Origin: Candidatus Methanophagales archaeon
GTDB taxonomy: Archaea; Halobacteriota; Syntropharchaeia; Alkanophagales; Methanospirareceae
Assembly: GCA_028572065.1 (NCBI GenBank)
Contig: JAPVWK010000003.1
Span: 1-40,591 of the forward strand
Direction: 5' to 3'
DNA length: 40,591 nt
A program made the position numbers and the translations under genes. The notes below the pieces were generated by a model. It searched no databases. It saw nothing but the letters and a program-made list of their open reading frames with translations, and was not told the DNA's origin. Below are positions 8,857-16,251 of this stretch, piece after piece. How positions within the stretch are numbered: position 1 is the stretch's first letter; each line of letters opens with the position of its first letter.

Positions 8857-8988
8857 TTCACGAGATTAACACTAAAACTTTTTAGAAAAAAGTTTTATCA
8901 AAAAATATACGTTTCTTTGATCAAACTTTCTTGGGGAAAGAAAGGTTGTGTGGAAATCTGTGCAATCTTGTGGTTAGCTAAACAATTA
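8857..8988. repeat. Copy 1 of a 130-bp MITE-like repeat
   Basis: This AT-rich segment recurs in inverted orientation at 29688-29829 with near identity over about 115-130 bases. It contains two potential hairpins: AAAACTTTT with AAAAGTTTT (8873-8897 region), and CTTTCTT with AAGAAAG around a GGGG loop (8927-8944 region). One end carries AATCTTGTGG, matching the terminal inverted repeat seen in the other copy; the opposite end is less well preserved here. It encodes no protein. It lies just upstream of the purP promoter, so insertion could affect that promoter. Confidence 0.75.
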
Positions 8989-9010
8989 CAATCAGTGAAA
9001 AAAAGAGCTC

Positions 9011-9142
9011 ATGAAACTGCCGATTACGATATATGCAGACGAAAGCGTGAATAATGCAATTTCAGCAGCACTTATCAATATGAGAATGTATCCGGCGGCT
9101 AAAAACAATGGCAGAAACAAAATGATGCTTTTTTATAAATAG
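9011..9142 (+). CDS. 43-residue ORF, possible remnant of a DUF5615-like toxin
   Basis: An ATG frame runs 43 codons to TAG. Its beginning, KLPITIYADESVNNAISAAL, is reminiscent of the N-terminus of DUF5615/PIN-like proteins, where an acidic pair in an x-D-E-x motif forms part of the active site. Those proteins are about 110-120 residues, so this would be a stub. No antitoxin partner is visible. It lies between the MITE-like repeat and the convergent ATPase gene. Identification is tentative. Confidence 0.3.
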   Translation: MKLPITIYADESVNNAISAALINMRMYPAAKNNGRNKMMLFYK

Positions 9143-9156
9143 CCATTCAAATATTC

Positions 9157-10230
9157 TCAATTATCACCCTTCATCACCTCTCGTATGGCAAGCAGATTCA
9201 GCCGTGATTGCGGTTTTATGATGCCACTGACCGGATCAACAAAGAGAATATTTGCCTTAACAAGATACGCAATTTCCGGTGTAATCACTTCATAAGCGTA
9301 AGATTCTTCATCCAGAAAGACCTCAAGGATTTTTGTTATATGGTCATATTTTAAATCAATCGTTTCTTCTTCAAACAGGATTTTCTTGCTCACTATCTTC
9401 AATACTCTTATTCTTTGATCTATCTGCCCTTTTCTTATTCGACACATCTCTTTGGCTTTATTTTCACGGCTTTCTGAGTTTACAAGTTCAATCAGACACA
9501 CGGGCTTGCCACCACAGTATTCCCACGTTAACGCTTTCTCAGCTTCTGTAAAGCCATGCCGCACCAGAAACGCTTTCGTCGCAGCCTCATCAAAATCATC
9601 CACGAGCAGATACCTGCACCTGCCTTCCAGCATAGCCTCACTGTACACGCGTTCTATGAATAGCGAATCAGAAGAAACCGCGAAGACGTGACAGAGATGC
9701 TGCTCTTTCGTTAAGTCTATGAAAAAGTTAAAGAGCTCGTATATAAGTGTACCATCCACATTCACGTCCCCTATCTTCTGGAACTCATCCAAAACCAAAA
9801 CTGGCTGCTTCCCGGAAGCTCTCACTTCTTCAAAAAGTTTAATCATGTACGAAAAGGCGTTCTTTGGCTTATTATCCTGGAAGACATAATCCATAAACTC
9901 GCGGGTTATTGGTATGCCTGTAACCCGGGTGACAGACGAAATCAGTTCCTTCAATGTTTCTCGTCTTTTCCTACTCGTCAGATCGGTCGTCAGTTCCATC
10001 TCAAACAACGATTCAATGAAATCATCGTAACTCGCTAAAATTTTAGTCCTGAGGTTTATGTAAAAAACAACGTAATCTTCAGGTAGTTGTTCTATCAGAT
10101 GATTGATTAGTGCGGTTTTTCCTGAGTTTATCGGACCGTAGATGAACGTAATCAGAGATGGTTCAGCATCCAGTAAATTTCTAACCTCTTTTAGCTCCTT
10201 TTCTCGGTCGTGGAATTCAATTTTTCTCAT
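9157..10230 (-). CDS. Archaeal AAA/STAND-like ATPase (Arch_ATPase family)
   Basis: The protein of 357 residues starts with the family hallmark FHDREKELKEVRNLL. Walker A is FIYGPINSGKTALINHL (about residues 28-44) and Walker B is VLVLDEFQKI (about 143-152). A C-terminal region of about 120 residues is likely a winged-helix or lid domain (KILFEEETIDLKYDHITKIL). Members are common in archaeal genomes, often many per genome, and their cellular role is mostly unknown. The gene lies alone between purC and the purP pair on the same strand, with its own TATA-like sequence upstream. The ATG at 10230 is preceded by GAGAG. Confidence 0.85.
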   Translation of the reverse strand: MRKIEFHDREKELKEVRNLLDAEPSLITFIYGPINSGKTALINHLIEQLPEDYVVFYINLRTKILASYDDFIESLFEMELTTDLTSRKRRETLKELISSVTRVTGIPITREFMDYVFQDNKPKNAFSYMIKLFEEVRASGKQPVLVLDEFQKIGDVNVDGTLIYELFNFFIDLTKEQHLCHVFAVSSDSLFIERVYSEAMLEGRCRYLLVDDFDEAATKAFLVRHGFTEAEKALTWEYCGGKPVCLIELVNSESRENKAKEMCRIRKGQIDQRIRVLKIVSKKILFEEETIDLKYDHITKILEVFLDEESYAYEVITPEIAYLVKANILFVDPVSGIIKPQSRLNLLAIREVMKGDN

Positions 10231-10256
10231 CTCTCATGTTAGGATTGTTATAACGG

Positions 10257-10264
10257 CATATAAA
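10257..10264 (-). promoter_or_regulatory. TATA-like box for the ATPase gene
   Basis: TTTATATG on the minus strand is centred about 30 bases before the ATG at 10230. This spacing suits a very short leader. Confidence 0.4.
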
Positions 10265-10309
10265 CATAAGGGGTGATAAAAGATAAGATTTATCGAGTTT
10301 ACGAGAACA

Positions 10310-10319
10310 CCCCCCCCCC
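10310..10319. repeat. Run of ten C (G10 on the coding strand)
   Basis: A homopolymer of ten cytosines lies three bases after the purC stop and about 80 bases before the ATPase start. It is the longest C/G run I saw in the window and stands out in an otherwise AT-rich spacer. It is non-coding, so length changes would not shift a frame. Confidence 0.8.
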
Positions 10320-10322
10320 GAC

Positions 10323-11351
10323 TCATGCCGCAGTAATCCCCTTTATCTCTTCCAATACCTCTTTCACCGCTGGAACATCATCAAACCAAATCCGGTGCGT
10401 CATCTCGTTACAACTGGCTTTATAAAGCAGTGAGATCGCATCTCTGAGTGCGGTCGGTAACGCAGCCGGCTTAATTTCTACCAATTCTTTCCATCCGATT
10501 TTATCAACCTTTTTTGCCGCTTCAACCGCGTCATACCAGCTTGTATTCCTGTAAAATAGCCTTGCAATCTCTTTACTCACCGGCATCCCTTCAAACGTGA
10601 AACGACACTCATCCAGAGTACCTAAGGTATCTACCAGTACCAGATTCCGTGCTTCATCAAATCCAAATTCTATCTTACCATCTTCGTTTGTCAGTCCGGC
10701 CCTGCGTGCCTCGCTGGTAATGACCCCATTTATGTGCAGAGTTACCCGCTTGATTTCTTCTAGTTCTGATTCGCTCAGACTTGCAAGTTCCTTCGCCTCG
10801 TCCCAACTAATGTACCTATCGCTCGCTTCCAGCTTTGTCGAGACATCCAGCAACGGTCGTTCTAAAACCTGCCCCGGATATGGCTTTTTCTCTAAACCAA
10901 TTTCATCTAAGCTCAAACTTCCTGCTTTTAATCGCCGGAACACACTCGAACCTTCCGGCAGCGAGTTACGATAGATTATCTCAAGTGGAATAAGCATATT
11001 CCCATTCTCCTCTTTGTAAACGGAATAGTCATATGTATTTCCTGCAATGCGAGGCTTTAAAACCCGTAATAGGTTTAGTTCCATGCGCGATTGCGGTGAA
11101 TTTAATTCTGATAAACTCTTTACTTCGTCTCCTTCTACTAATCCGCGATAATGGGTCTTTATCCCTGTCTCTTCTAATTTCTCAAAGAAATATGCTGTGG
11201 TTATGCAGATAGCGGCGCCTTTATCCGGAATATGGTCCGGCATCTCGCCCCAATCAAATACTGAGTATCTGTCCGAGAACACAAAATGCGCCTTTCCTAG
11301 TTTGTTTTTAGTCGGCTTATCCAAAACTAACAAATCTTTTACACTGCCCAT
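10323..11351 (-). CDS. purC: SAICAR synthetase PurC
   Basis: PurC joins aspartate to CAIR with ATP to give SAICAR, two steps before the PurP reaction. The sequence has the N-terminal GKAHFVFSDRYSVFDWGEMP (residues 19-38) with the SDRYSVFDW signature, ELNLLRVLKPR and PLEIIYRNSLPEGSSVFRRL in the middle, and DEARNLVLVDTLGTLDECRF towards the C-terminus, where the acidic DT-GT-DE stretch resembles the PurC metal/nucleotide site. At 342 residues it is of the long archaeal type rather than the 240-residue bacterial type. A GGGAG precedes the ATG by about 12 bases and a TATTTAAAT lies 41-49 bases upstream. It is co-directional with the purP genes but separated from them by the ATPase gene. Confidence 0.93.
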   Translation of the reverse strand: MGSVKDLLVLDKPTKNKLGKAHFVFSDRYSVFDWGEMPDHIPDKGAAICITTAYFFEKLEETGIKTHYRGLVEGDEVKSLSELNSPQSRMELNLLRVLKPRIAGNTYDYSVYKEENGNMLIPLEIIYRNSLPEGSSVFRRLKAGSLSLDEIGLEKKPYPGQVLERPLLDVSTKLEASDRYISWDEAKELASLSESELEEIKRVTLHINGVITSEARRAGLTNEDGKIEFGFDEARNLVLVDTLGTLDECRFTFEGMPVSKEIARLFYRNTSWYDAVEAAKKVDKIGWKELVEIKPAALPTALRDAISLLYKASCNEMTHRIWFDDVPAVKEVLEEIKGITAA

Positions 11352-11391
11352 GTTACATGCTTCTCCCTTTGGTGATATATCGGTATCCAGT

Positions 11392-11400
11392 TATTTAAAT
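11392..11400 (-). promoter_or_regulatory. TATA-like box for purC
   Basis: ATTTAAATA on the minus strand lies 41-49 bases before the purC ATG, leaving room for the GGGAG ribosome-binding site in the leader. Confidence 0.4.
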
Positions 11401-11556
11401 GAGTTTTTTGCTTATACCACTCTCGCACTCAAGATGCCCGCACCGGCACGATTTTTAGCAGAATCTTAAGTACGGAAAAACAATCTGGCATTAACATTCC
11501 CTTTTCAATCGTGTAGGTATAAGGGGACAACACAAAATAAAGGCTGGGTGACAATA

Positions 11557-12693
11557 ATGGAAGAACGCGGTATGAGCAGAGACGCGGTAGAATCACTGCT
11601 CGTGGAGAAAAAGCATAAAGATTTGTCTTACAAACGGGTCCTAAGCTCGATGTGCACGTATCCACACGAAATAGCGGCATACGCACATAACATGTTCCTG
11701 GAATCGAATTTAGGTGATTCCGGACTATTTCCAGGTACAAAAGAGATGGAGACTGAACTGATTCGGATGATAGGCGCGTTGCTGGGTCGTGAGAACGTCT
11801 ATGGCTACTTATCCACTGGTGGAACAGAATCGAATATACAGGCGATACGGGCGATACGAAACAGGCGGAAGAGAGCAGGTTTGAGGGAGATGAACATAAT
11901 CGTGCCTGAGACCGCGCATTTCTCGTTTGATAAAATCGCGGATATATTGTGCGTTGACGTGAAGAAAGCGACCCTGGATGATGCGCTACGTGTGGACGTG
12001 AACTCGGTAGAAGAATTGATAGATGCTAACACGATCTGCGTGGTGGGCATAGCAGGCACGACGGAATTCGGACAGATAGACCCAATAAAAGAGCTTTCGG
12101 CTATTACCCAGGAAAACGACCTATTCCTGCATGTGGATGCCGCTTTTGGCGGTTTCGTGATTCCGTTTCTCGCCGAAAAGGATAGGTACCAGTTCGACTT
12201 CACGCTTGACGGAGTATCCTGTGTGTCCGTGGATCCGCATAAGATGGGTATGAGCACGATTCCCACGGGTTGTATTCTGTTCCGAGAGAATTCGTATCTC
12301 GATGAGCTGGAAGTATCTACACCGTATCTGACGACTCATGGACAGTCTTCGCTGACAGGGACGAGAAGCGGCGCCTCCACAGCGGCTACATTCGCGGTTT
12401 TTAAATATCTTGGCCAGGAAGGCCTGAGGGCGATTGTAACTGAATGCATGAGATTAACGAGGCTGTTAGTACAGGGAGCAAAGGCGAAAGGTATTCGTCC
12501 TGAAATTGAGCCGGTCATGAACGTGGTGACGTTGAGTATAGACGAGGTTGATCGAGCAGCAGTGGCATTAAAAGCGAAAGGCTGGGAAGTTTCAACCACG
12601 CGGAAGCCGAAAGCACTTCGACTGGTGATAATGCCGCATGTGACGGAAGAGACGGTGAAGCTGTTTTTAGAAGATCTGGTGGATGTGATATAA
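11557..12693 (+). CDS. mfnA: L-tyrosine/L-aspartate decarboxylase MfnA
   Basis: MfnA is a pyridoxal-phosphate group II decarboxylase that makes tyramine for methanofuran; some archaeal members make beta-alanine from aspartate for coenzyme A. It shows YLSTGGTESNIQAIRA (phosphate-binding region, about 84-99), the HVDAAFGGF aspartate/alanine motif (192-200) and the PLP lysine in SVDPHKMG (K229). At 378 residues it is of normal length. The ATG at 11557 has GGGTG about 7 bases upstream; a GTG nine bases earlier is less likely. The gene stands alone, divergent from purC. Tyrosine and aspartate specificity cannot be separated by eye. Its presence favours a methanogen-like cofactor set. Confidence 0.92.
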   Translation: MEERGMSRDAVESLLVEKKHKDLSYKRVLSSMCTYPHEIAAYAHNMFLESNLGDSGLFPGTKEMETELIRMIGALLGRENVYGYLSTGGTESNIQAIRAIRNRRKRAGLREMNIIVPETAHFSFDKIADILCVDVKKATLDDALRVDVNSVEELIDANTICVVGIAGTTEFGQIDPIKELSAITQENDLFLHVDAAFGGFVIPFLAEKDRYQFDFTLDGVSCVSVDPHKMGMSTIPTGCILFRENSYLDELEVSTPYLTTHGQSSLTGTRSGASTAATFAVFKYLGQEGLRAIVTECMRLTRLLVQGAKAKGIRPEIEPVMNVVTLSIDEVDRAAVALKAKGWEVSTTRKPKALRLVIMPHVTEETVKLFLEDLVDVI

Positions 12694-12779
12694 AAGTATT
12701 TTTTAACGAACGGACCGCAAGCACACAGATATTTACACACCTTTTCGTAAGCGGTTATTGATAAGGACTTTTTACCACC

Positions 12780-12792
12780 TACGCCGCCGACA
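12780..12792. repeat. 13-bp copy of the tRNA-Asn 3' end
   Basis: TACGCCGCCGACA occurs here and again at 12855-12867, where it covers the 3' acceptor strand and one flanking base pair of tRNA-Asn. Short direct copies of a tRNA 3' end can mark an attachment site of an integrated element. The 60 bases between the copies contain no gene, so this may be a relic or chance. Confidence 0.35.
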
Positions 12793-12856
12793 AGCATAAT
12801 CGCAAAGGTTTGCGTGTTTTGTATGGAAATAGTGAGGCTTTGAACATTTCAGCTTA

Positions 12857-12929
12857 CGCCGCCGACAGGACTCGAACCTGTGACAATCCGGTTAACAGCC
12901 GGGTACTCTACCAACTGAGTTACGGCGGC
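12857..12929 (-). tRNA. tRNA-Asn (anticodon GTT)
   Basis: On the minus strand the acceptor stem GCCGCCG (12929-12923) pairs with CGGCGGC, followed by discriminator G at 12857. The D-arm (CTCAGTTGGTAGAG), an anticodon loop CTGTTAA with anticodon GTT, and the T-arm GGTTCGAGTCC are all present. The length is 73 nt, with no intron, and CCA is not encoded. Confidence 0.97.
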
Positions 12930-13034
12930 ACAAATAAGTTATGCTCTTATTACCATGTTGTTAGTGTATATTATCTTTTGTATAGTAAAGATAAAGAGCT
13001 ATGAATTTACTCGTTCGTGATAGCCACACTAGAA

Positions 13035-13214
13035 TCATGGCATTTCGCGCCATAGAAAATGTAACACGAGCAGGACTATAATAATAGCCACAATTATCAT
13101 GATGATATACGGTAAAAACTTAATAATGAACCATACCACGCATAAAAGCACGAGAATACCTAGCAACACGGAGACCAACGCAGGTATCCCGCTCAGGAAC
13201 CACGTAGTTCGCAT
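13035..13214 (-). CDS. Small membrane protein, two transmembrane helices
   Basis: This 59-residue protein is almost entirely hydrophobic after residue 8 (GIPALVSVLLGILVLLCVVW and FLPYIIMIIVAIIIVLLVLH), consistent with two membrane-spanning helices, and ends in a short charged tail (WREMP). The ATG at 13214 is chosen because GAGGTG lies about 8 bases upstream; the frame runs 17 codons further without membrane character. The start lies inside the end of the Pcc1 gene (22-base overlap), so it belongs to the eL43-rpoP-pcc1 operon. The family is not recognised. Confidence 0.65.
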   Translation of the reverse strand: MRTTWFLSGIPALVSVLLGILVLLCVVWFIIKFLPYIIMIIVAIIIVLLVLHFLWREMP

Positions 13215-13462
13215 TCTTTTACCACCTCTACCATCTCTTCCGCTACTTTTAACAATCGAAGCCAAGAATTCGCGGCTGCTCGCACCCTCACAATATCCTC
13301 ACCGTGTATATACACGCATAACCTATTCGCACCAATAGCGAGATCAACATAAGAGCGTCTTTTATCTTCTACCCTGTCCTCACGCTCCTCTCTTATTGAC
13401 TCATAGATTGTCTTTACTATTTCTTCGTCATCCTCAAGCACAAATTCCGCTTCGATCTTCAT
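13193..13462 (-). CDS. KEOPS complex subunit Pcc1
   Basis: Pcc1 is the small dimerisation subunit of the KEOPS complex, which makes the t6A modification at position 37 of ANN-decoding tRNAs. The 89-residue size, the N-terminal beta strand MKIEAEFVLEDDEEIVKTIY, the central DLAIGANRLCVYIHGEDIVR and the helix RAAANSWLRLLKVAEEMVE match the family pattern. It is the third gene of a minus-strand operon after eL43 and rpoP, an arrangement common in archaea. Confidence rests on the fold pattern and context. Confidence 0.85.
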   Translation of the reverse strand: MKIEAEFVLEDDEEIVKTIYESIREEREDRVEDKRRSYVDLAIGANRLCVYIHGEDIVRVRAAANSWLRLLKVAEEMVEVVKECELRGS

Positions 13463-13493
13463 CAGAAAGTAATAACAACGTAACCGAAAAAGT

Positions 13494-13634
13494 TCATATC
13501 GCCTTTACATTCTTAACTATTACTGTTGGCCGCTCCTTTTTTAATGCTCTATAACCACAGTAGGGGCACCTTACACTCTGATACTCCGTTTTAAGCTCTA
13601 CAATTCTTTTACACCGCAAACAATAATAGCCCAT
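13494..13634 (-). CDS. rpoP: DNA-directed RNA polymerase subunit P (Rpo12/RpoP)
   Basis: The protein is 46 residues with two zinc-binding CxxC pairs, CLRC (residues 5-8) and CPYC (23-26), followed by [11 protein letters not shown], as in archaeal RpoP, the counterpart of eukaryotic Rpb12. The frame extends 61 codons upstream, but that part is a shadow of the eL43 gene; the ATG at 13634 follows GGAG by about 8 bases and lies 12 bases after the eL43 stop. eL43-rpoP-pcc1 is a standard archaeal cluster. Confidence 0.92.
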   Translation of the reverse strand: MGYYCLRCKRIVELKTEYQSVRCPYCGYRALKKERPTVIVKNVKAI

Positions 13635-13645
13635 ATCTTCTCTCC

Positions 13646-13993
13646 TCAGCCCTGTACCCCAACTTCCGGGTTCTCCCCGCGTTCTTCTATGCCTATCTCC
13701 GCTCCGGCTTCTCTTTCGGACAACCGCTTTATCGCCCTCTGCGCCGTTATGCCTACCGGAGTTTGCGGGACATATGTGCCGCCTGTAAACGTATAGCCAC
13801 ATTTTGCGCATTTCCATACCCCTGTGCCCTTCCGGGATACTGACGCTCTTTCACAACGCGGACACTTATGCGCAGCTCTTGTCTGCGCTTCTATGGTGGC
13901 AACTGCTTTTCTTATCTTTCGCCCGTAACGCACACCAAACCTACCCGCGGATTTTGTTATCTTCCCTTTTCCTCTCCCTCGTTTCTTTGCCAT
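13646..13993 (-). CDS. rpl37ae: Large-subunit ribosomal protein eL43 (L37Ae)
   Basis: The N-terminal [20 protein letters not shown], the first zinc pair CPRC (44-47), the second pair CAKC (62-65) and the following [16 protein letters not shown] identify eL43. The usual archaeal protein is about 90 residues. This one is 115, with an added C-terminal tail rich in Glu and Gly ([20 protein letters not shown]) that is not part of the fold. The start is supported by GTGAGAG just upstream. It heads the operon and is divergent from hel308, sharing a 75-bp promoter region. Confidence 0.95.
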   Translation of the reverse strand: MAKKRGRGKGKITKSAGRFGVRYGRKIRKAVATIEAQTRAAHKCPRCERASVSRKGTGVWKCAKCGYTFTGGTYVPQTPVGITAQRAIKRLSEREAGAEIGIEERGENPEVGVQG

Positions 13994-14034
13994 CTCTCAC
14001 ATCACTGAATAGTAATAGAGTTAATTTGTAAAAG

Positions 14035-14043
14035 TATTATATT
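14035..14043 (+). promoter_or_regulatory. TATA-like box for hel308
   Basis: TATTATATT lies 26-34 bases before the ATG at 14069. The spacing implies transcription starting within a few bases of the start codon, so the mRNA is probably leaderless; there is no separate ribosome-binding site. Confidence 0.45.
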
Positions 14044-14068
14044 CTTTTTAGCGTATGGGTATTCGGAA

Positions 14069-16099
14069 ATGAAGTTATCAGACCTGAATTTAGAGGAACG
14101 AGCTGCGTATATATTCGGTGAAGATAAAGAACTGTACCCACCGCAAGAAGAAGCGATAAAAGCAGGTCTGCTCGACAGCAGCAAGAATTTCGTTATTGCA
14201 TCACCAACGGCAAGCGGAAAGACGCTGTTAGCGGAATTGGCAATGCTAAAGTCAATTTTGCACGATTCGGGCAAGTGCCTCTATGTCGTGCCCCTGAACG
14301 CATTAGCATACGAGAAATACCTAAATTTTAAGGATAAATACAGCGCGGTTGCAAATGTAGGTATATCAACAGGCGATTACGAGAGTTCCTCGCGGTATCT
14401 TGAACGCTATGACCTCACAATTCTAACACTGGAGAAGCTGGATTCTCTCACGCGAGTTAAGCCATCCTGGCTAAGGCAGATTTCGGTTCTGGTCGTTGAT
14501 GAGGCGCACGTGCTGGGTGATACGAAGCGAGGTCCACGATTGGAAGGTGCAATGGCACGGTTTATGAGCTTCAATCCCTCTGCAAGAGTTATTGCACTAT
14601 CCGCAACTATACCGAATGCGGATGAGTTTGGAAACTGGTTGAATGCGTCTTTGATACAATCAGAATGGCGTCCGGTGCCGTTAAAGGAAGAAGTATTTCT
14701 GGCAAAGAACGACAACGCGATATTAGAGCGCGTGGTGGCAGACGTAAAAGCAGGATCGCAAACGCTTGTTTTTGTGAACACGAAACGCGGTTCTGCATCT
14801 TTTGCAAGGAAACTTGCAGCACGGCTGAATCAAAGAAATGCCGAGTTAGATGTGCTTGCGGATAAAGTTGACATCGGTGTGGACGACTTGAACGAGATAG
14901 TTAAGCATGGCGTTGCATATCACAACTCGTGGCTGCATCCTGAGCAGAGGCGAGCGCTGGAAGAGAGTTTCCGAGCTCGTGTGCTAAAAGTGATATGCTG
15001 CACGCCAACGTTGGCAATGGGCGTGTCTTTACCTGCGAAAGTAGTAATAATCAGAAATTACAGGTTCTTCACGCAAGAGCGAGGGAATGCGCCCATGCCC
15101 GTAAGCTGGATAAAGCAGGTATTTGGTCGCGCGGGAAGACCGGAACACGACCGGTATGGACTAGGGCTGATAGTGGCGAAGAGCGAAGCGGAAAAAGAGA
15201 CTATAGAAGAATTATACATACATGGTGCCCTGGAACGTGTAGAATCGCAATTTTCCTGGGATGCAATGACAGAGCAGATTCTCGCAACCATAGTCGCGGG
15301 CGCACACAGGGTAGAGGCGATATATGAATTCCTCGATAGTACATTCTATGCGTATCAGAATCCGGATGAAATGGGATTTGTGAAAGACGAGCTGGAAAGT
15401 ATATTGCGGCAATTAGAGCAGGTGGGTTTTATCACCATAGACGAGGCTAACGATGAGATACAGGCTACGGACTTTGGCGCACTTTCTTCCCGGTTGTATC
15501 TTTCCACGAAATCTGCTTTATTGCTAAGAGAAGGCATAAATTTTTTGGGTGACGGCGTGGAAATATCGGATTTCGACCTCCTGGTACTTCTATGTCAGTG
15601 TGACGAAGTGATTCAGTTGAACGTGAAAGACGCGATTGTGATAGCAAGCAGTTTTAGTAACAATCCTGATTGGGTGTACCGCGGTGCGAATGCGTTGGGC
15701 AGTTCTATCGTGGCACACGCATGGATAGACGAAATGACCTATCCGGAGATGAATGACAAATTCGGGACTTATCCAGGTGAGATCCACAATAATATCTATG
15801 CGTTGGGCTGGATCTGTTATGCAGCATCGCGGATTGCAGAGCATCTTCGTGTTGGGGATATGTACGCGAGATTGAGCACTTTAAATGACAGGTTAAGGCA
15901 CGGTGCAAGGCCTGAGCTGCTCGCATTGGTTGCAATTAAAGGTGTAGGTCGCGTAATAGCAAGGAAGTTGTATTCCGCGGGATTCCGAAGTCCCGCAGAG
16001 GTAGCGCGTGCTGACGTAACGCAGTTGGAAAAAGTGCCAGGTCTCGGATTGAAACGAGCCGAGAAGATAAAGACAGAAGCAATGACGTCATCTAAGTGA
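14069..16099 (+). CDS. Hel308-like superfamily 2 DNA helicase
   Basis: This 676-residue protein is an SF2 helicase of the Ski2/Hel308 group, which unwinds forked DNA at stalled replication forks in archaea. Visible motifs in order: Walker A ASPTASGKT (about 44-52), VDEAHVLGD (motif II), ALSATIPN (motif III), TPTLAMGVSLPA (motif V) and QVFGRAGRPEHDRYG (motif VI). After a winged-helix and ratchet region, the C-terminus has a helix-hairpin-helix segment (IKGVGRVIARKLYSAGF, then VPGLGLKRAEKI), typical of Hel308 domain 5. The first residues are MKLSDLNLEERAAYIF, with the Q-motif PPQEEAI at about 29-35. It is complete and divergent from the ribosomal operon. Confidence 0.92.
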   Translation: MKLSDLNLEERAAYIFGEDKELYPPQEEAIKAGLLDSSKNFVIASPTASGKTLLAELAMLKSILHDSGKCLYVVPLNALAYEKYLNFKDKYSAVANVGISTGDYESSSRYLERYDLTILTLEKLDSLTRVKPSWLRQISVLVVDEAHVLGDTKRGPRLEGAMARFMSFNPSARVIALSATIPNADEFGNWLNASLIQSEWRPVPLKEEVFLAKNDNAILERVVADVKAGSQTLVFVNTKRGSASFARKLAARLNQRNAELDVLADKVDIGVDDLNEIVKHGVAYHNSWLHPEQRRALEESFRARVLKVICCTPTLAMGVSLPAKVVIIRNYRFFTQERGNAPMPVSWIKQVFGRAGRPEHDRYGLGLIVAKSEAEKETIEELYIHGALERVESQFSWDAMTEQILATIVAGAHRVEAIYEFLDSTFYAYQNPDEMGFVKDELESILRQLEQVGFITIDEANDEIQATDFGALSSRLYLSTKSALLLREGINFLGDGVEISDFDLLVLLCQCDEVIQLNVKDAIVIASSFSNNPDWVYRGANALGSSIVAHAWIDEMTYPEMNDKFGTYPGEIHNNIYALGWICYAASRIAEHLRVGDMYARLSTLNDRLRHGARPELLALVAIKGVGRVIARKLYSAGFRSPAEVARADVTQLEKVPGLGLKRAEKIKTEAMTSSK

Positions 16100-16251
16100 A
16101 GAGCAGCGTCAGAACGGATTTATACAAAGCGGAAACAAAAAGATCAGAGAGTACAAGAGAGAGAAGGATGACCTTGTTTATAGTCACGCCGAAAAATACA
16201 TAAAACATAACGCACAAAGAAGGTACTATAAGAGGATTTTCAGTGCCAGGG

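Noticed and set aside
11805-12266. 153-codon minus-strand frame inside mfnA
   Set aside because: It is antisense to a clear PLP enzyme and its translation matches nothing recognisable.
13804-14031. Plus-strand 75-codon frame opposite eL43
   Set aside because: It is antisense to a well-identified ribosomal protein and has no supporting features.
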